11,344 nt of DNA from assembly GCF_000003605.2 (NCBI RefSeq), contig NW_003120920.1, positions 338,993 through 350,336 on the forward strand. The letters run 5' to 3'. A program made the translations under genes and the position numbers. This stretch comes from Saccoglossus kowalevskii (Eukaryota > Hemichordata > Enteropneusta > Harrimaniidae). Positions within the stretch are counted from its first letter, which is position 1. The number at the start of each line of letters is the position of its first letter. Below, one piece after another: positions 8,814 to 11,344 of the stretch. A model generated the notes under the pieces. It ran no database searches. It was not told the origin of the DNA and saw nothing but the letters and a program-made list of their open reading frames with translations.

Positions 8814-9422
8814 ACTCTTAAGTTTTGTCATAGTTGACTTTTTGTTGCCCCTCTTTATTTTCATCATTTATTCATTCTTCCTTTACAAACATTGATAAAT
8901 CAAGGTTTGTTAGTGCTTATAAAACTGGTGTCGTAATTGTATCATTTTTCTTAAAACTGTTTTGGACCCACACATGCACCAAATCAAGTTTGTATAAATG
9001 CTTATCCTATGAAATCATATCTATGCTGATTACACCGCGCATAATCAAACCGGTAACATCTGCATGTAAGGGATTATTTCATCGTGTTCACATCTGTTTG
9101 TGTCCTTTCACGCGCCGACGTAACTTACAACGTCGATGTTTCGGTATCTCCCTAATTCTAGGGAGTAAGCAATAGACATAAATATATAGTCAACTGAGTG
9201 CATATCTTAATTAAGCGCCATTGTACGCATTTTCCAGTAACCGCCATATTTACGGCTCTTGTAAGAATTACTGGTGTGAACACAAGTTCATGAGATCTTT
9301 ATCTTTTTAATTACCTTTCACAACACACGCCGACGCAATTAGTGAGGACACGGTATTTGTCTCTTTCATCTCTGTAGTCGAGACAGTAAGTTAGCAGTCA
9401 GTCTAGTTAACATATTAAGAGT

Positions 9423-9442
9423 CACGTGATTTGATATATAAA
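9423..9442 (+). promoter_or_regulatory. E-box beside a TATA-like box
   Basis: CACGTG (9423-9428, within GTCACGTGA) is followed six bases later by TATATAAA (9435-9442). A bHLH-zip E-box just above a TATA box is a plausible core promoter arrangement, but no coding frame or RNA follows that I can identify. Chance is quite possible in A+T-rich DNA. Confidence 0.15.
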
Positions 9443-9610
9443 TGTGAACACATAGGTGACTGGGTGAACTCCGGGGTACTGAACTCGTTCGAGGTCAGTG
9501 ACACTATTTCCGTAAGAACGAGAATAATGTATTCATACTTGAGAATTGAATTTAAATACCACCAGTGTGACAGTGTGAATGGGAATTCATGGGAATGAAA
9601 TAGGATCAAT

Positions 9611-9720
9611 CTGGTTATTTTTTATTTATTTATTTTTTAAATATGTTTCTAATTTATTTATTTTTATCATACACTTTATTTTACTTCATTTTATTATTTA
9701 TTTACTCTCAGTTTTTAAAA
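9611..9720. repeat. T-rich low-complexity tract
   Basis: About 110 bases dominated by TTTA and TTTTA units with almost no G or C on this strand. On the minus strand it reads as an A-rich AAAT/AAATA tract like a retroelement tail, but no element body is recognisable beside it. It ends abruptly at a CpG-rich patch starting near 9730. Confidence 0.7.
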
Positions 9721-9729
9721 AAAGTGTTT

Positions 9730-9768
9730 GCGATCGCGAAAGCCAACGCGTCCCGACGACCAACGACA
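9730..9768. other. Short CpG-rich patch
   Basis: About eight CpG dinucleotides fall within 39 bases, including the 8-bp palindrome GCGATCGC at 9730-9737, immediately after a T-rich tract. This is far denser than the surrounding DNA. It may be the edge of an inserted sequence or an unmethylated regulatory patch; neither can be shown from sequence alone. Confidence 0.4.
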
Positions 9769-10354
9769 TTTAAACAGACATGGACAAAGTATTATTTATT
9801 TCCATATAAAAGGGAAATATACATCGATGCACGGTAAGACAACCACTCGTGTAAGATTGAATACATTAGGGATGGGCCATTTGAAATCTAGGGGGCATGA
9901 ACATCCTGGGAAAAAACAAAATTTGCAAGCATATACTTGCTAGAAAAAAATGAAAATAGGGACAGCAAGAATACAATTGCAAACAGTGTGTTTTAGAAAA
10001 AATAATGTGCAAATGGCGAAAAATAGCCCCTATTGACCCAAGATCAAACGAAACGAGTACATGTATTATGAAATCTTCCCTCCTCCTGCATTGCCTGGCA
10101 CGCTCACATTTTATAGCAGATCTCAAAAAACTGAGGTCCCAGAAAAAACCTCAAATAATTAGCAAAAACATAAGTGAATATTGAATACCGGTTTTAAAAT
10201 GATTCCCATAAATTAATATTATATCTAGGATTATTCAGTAGATGGATTGTGAGAGCAAATATTACGTTAACTACCGGTAAATGTAAAACGCAAGAACGCA
10301 TGTAATAATATAATAACAGCACTGTCACTAATACTATTTATTTGATGTAGAGCA
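9769..10354. other. Gene-free stretch
   Basis: Only short frames without recognisable domains are present. No repeat, RNA gene or clear regulatory cluster was seen before the 41-bp duplication. Confidence 0.5.
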
Positions 10355-10437
10355 TGTGAAATGTAAATTAGTCACGTGTTCTTTGGTAAAATTTGTGTGA
10401 AATGTAAATTAGTCACGTGTTCTTTGGTAAAATTTGT
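10355..10437. repeat. Perfect 41-bp tandem duplication with an E-box
   Basis: Two identical 41-base copies lie head to tail (10355-10395 and 10396-10436), with the next base also matching. Each carries GTCACGTGTT, so CACGTG is present at 10373-10378 and again at 10414-10419. Complete identity suggests a recent duplication, or an assembly artefact. Doubling an E-box could matter if this is regulatory DNA, but there is no evidence of that here. Confidence 0.95.
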
Positions 10438-11035
10438 CAGTGATACATAAAGCTTTACTTCAAATAGCACCTTTCCCTTTTTTTCAACTGGAAGAAAAAT
10501 TCTCATATCGTACGAAATTGTATACACGAGTCAGGTGGACATTTTGAGTCAAATGGCAAAACAAAACATGTGTGCTATTCATATCAAGTTCGAATGTTAT
10601 CAGCCAGGCATCCATGGCATGAGACTAAATTTGTGAAACATCTCTGAGAAACGAGTAGATGGCCGCCAGTCGGCCCATACGATACTAAATGACGTGCATC
10701 AGTAACCAACCGTGACTATGAGTGATGTCAATGCCAAGTTTTGAATACAACCGATTGATTAATTGTTGTATCTTGTTGTTTTTGCTAATATTTATAATAT
10801 TTAATATTTCAGATAAATACAATAAATAGTTAAAGTATTCAGAGTTTGAAACATTCTCTGCACATTAGAGGGTAACTGTCCATGTATCAGAGACGGCTTT
10901 GCATTCTCAAACGCTGAATAACAAAGCTAAATGTTTTGCTGTTTGCACCAGTACTATTATACTTGGAGAATCATATTTGAAAAGGGTATTGTGACATTAT
11001 CATTAGATTTAATTGATATGAATGCTTTTGTTCAA
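10438..11035. other. Gene-free stretch
   Basis: A+T-rich DNA with no frame worth annotating. A short inverted repeat (ATACAAC and GTTGTAT, 13-base loop, near 10745-10770) is the only structure noticed and is within chance expectation. Confidence 0.5.
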
Positions 11036-11134
11036 AACCAATCAGCAAGCGCCTCACTGTGAGTGGTCTCAGTTGCTACGTCACGTGAAGAAATGCATGC
11101 GCACTATGGACGTAGATTCGGTCTTTGGGCCAAT
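11036..11134. promoter_or_regulatory. Promoter-like cluster: two CCAAT boxes, CACGTG, NRF1-like site
   Basis: Within 100 bases there is an optimal NF-Y box (AACCAATCAG, 11036-11045), the composite TACGTCACGTGA combining a CRE half-site with an E-box (CACGTG at 11082-11087), an NRF1-like GCATGCGC (about 11096-11103) and a second CCAAT (11130-11134). CpG density is locally raised. This combination is characteristic of TATA-less promoters of broadly expressed animal genes. No gene is visible in the remaining 200 bases, so it would serve a gene to the right, or one to the left not recognised here. Motifs are observed; function is inferred. Confidence 0.4.
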
Positions 11135-11254
11135 CACTAATGAATATTTTTATTCGAATAAAATCAGATGATCGATTTCTAAATTACGGTTACAAGCTAA
11201 GGTTTCATACACATGACCAAGTTGAAGATTGTATGTTGATTTAAAAAAGTATGT

Positions 11255-11344
11255 GTGAGTTGATAATACATTCTCATCTGTGTGAGTTGGCAATACATTC
11301 TCATCTGTGTGAGTTGGCAATACATTCTCATCTGTGTGAGTTTG
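11255..11344. repeat. 27-bp minisatellite, array 2 (three copies, runs off the edge)
   Basis: Copies start at 11255, 11282 and 11309, with a partial and slightly altered start at 11336 reaching the window edge. The unit is the same as in the array at 7994-8160 and in the same orientation. Position 9 is A, G, G; position 24 is C throughout; the first copy has a unique T at position 10. The full array size is unknown because the window ends inside or at its margin. Confidence 0.93.

Larger units (their letters stand above)
8161..9610. other. Intergenic DNA without a recognisable gene
   Basis: No named protein or RNA was found. The longest frame (8834-9175, +, 113 codons) starts only at a TTG and has no recognisable domain. 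Promoter-like motifs occur at 8742-8813 and 9423-9442 and are listed separately. The remainder is A+T-rich and unremarkable. Confidence 0.5.

Noticed and set aside
8834-9175. A 113-codon plus-strand frame below the NRF1-like site
   Set aside because: It opens at a TTG and has low-complexity F/S/T-rich and R-rich pieces without a domain. Too weak to call even with promoter-like motifs upstream.
9487-9500. tRNA B-box-like string (CGTTCGAGGTC) with a weak A-box-like string upstream
   Set aside because: No cloverleaf with paired acceptor and anticodon stems could be drawn around it. The similar GTTCGAATG near 10588 fails in the same way.
10745-10770. Short inverted repeat ATACAAC/GTTGTAT
   Set aside because: Seven base pairs with a 13-base A+T-rich loop is expected many times by chance, and no terminator or RNA context supports it.
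11106-11171. A 21-residue frame starting inside the right-edge promoter-like cluster
   Set aside because: Too short to support, overlaps the second CCAAT box, and resembles nothing known.

Overview
The window looks like nuclear DNA from a bilaterian animal, probably an invertebrate. It is A+T-rich, has long non-coding stretches, simple-sequence runs and a minisatellite, and shows no operon structure or bacterial signals. Only one gene can be named with confidence: a complete, uninterrupted coding sequence at 2442-3890 (+) for a Headcase/HECA family protein of 482 residues. Its cysteine/histidine-rich N-terminal and C-terminal domains both match the animal headcase family closely. I cannot place the species. 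The family occurs in insects, lophotrochozoans and deuterostomes, and nothing else here is diagnostic.

Layout: 1-2190 is A+T-rich upstream DNA with one possible retroelement tail (1578-1625). 2191-2441 is the likely TATA-less HECA promoter (CCAAT box and a full palindromic CRE) followed by a leader with no ATG. 2442-3890 is the HECA coding sequence. 3891 to roughly 5260 is its probable 3' untranslated and flanking DNA, and it contains an unexplained antisense reading frame that is unusually free of stops (3961-4854, only two internal stops). From 5260 to the right edge I see no recognisable gene. That stretch holds a small inverted-repeat element (7500-7648), two arrays of the same 27-bp minisatellite unit (7994-8160, and 11255 to the window edge), a T-rich block next to a CpG cluster (9611-9768), a perfect 41-bp tandem duplication (10355-10437), and a promoter-like cluster of CCAAT, CACGTG and NRF1-like sites (11036-11134) that could serve a gene beyond the right edge.

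With one recognised gene there is no pathway to assemble from neighbours. In other animals Headcase works with the RNA-binding protein Unkempt downstream of nutrient/TORC1 signalling to restrain growth and cell-cycle entry; that partner is not in this window. I found no convincing new molecular system. The items most worth a second look are the intronless HECA gene, the paired 27-bp arrays with variation confined almost entirely to two positions, and the antisense open frame downstream of HECA.
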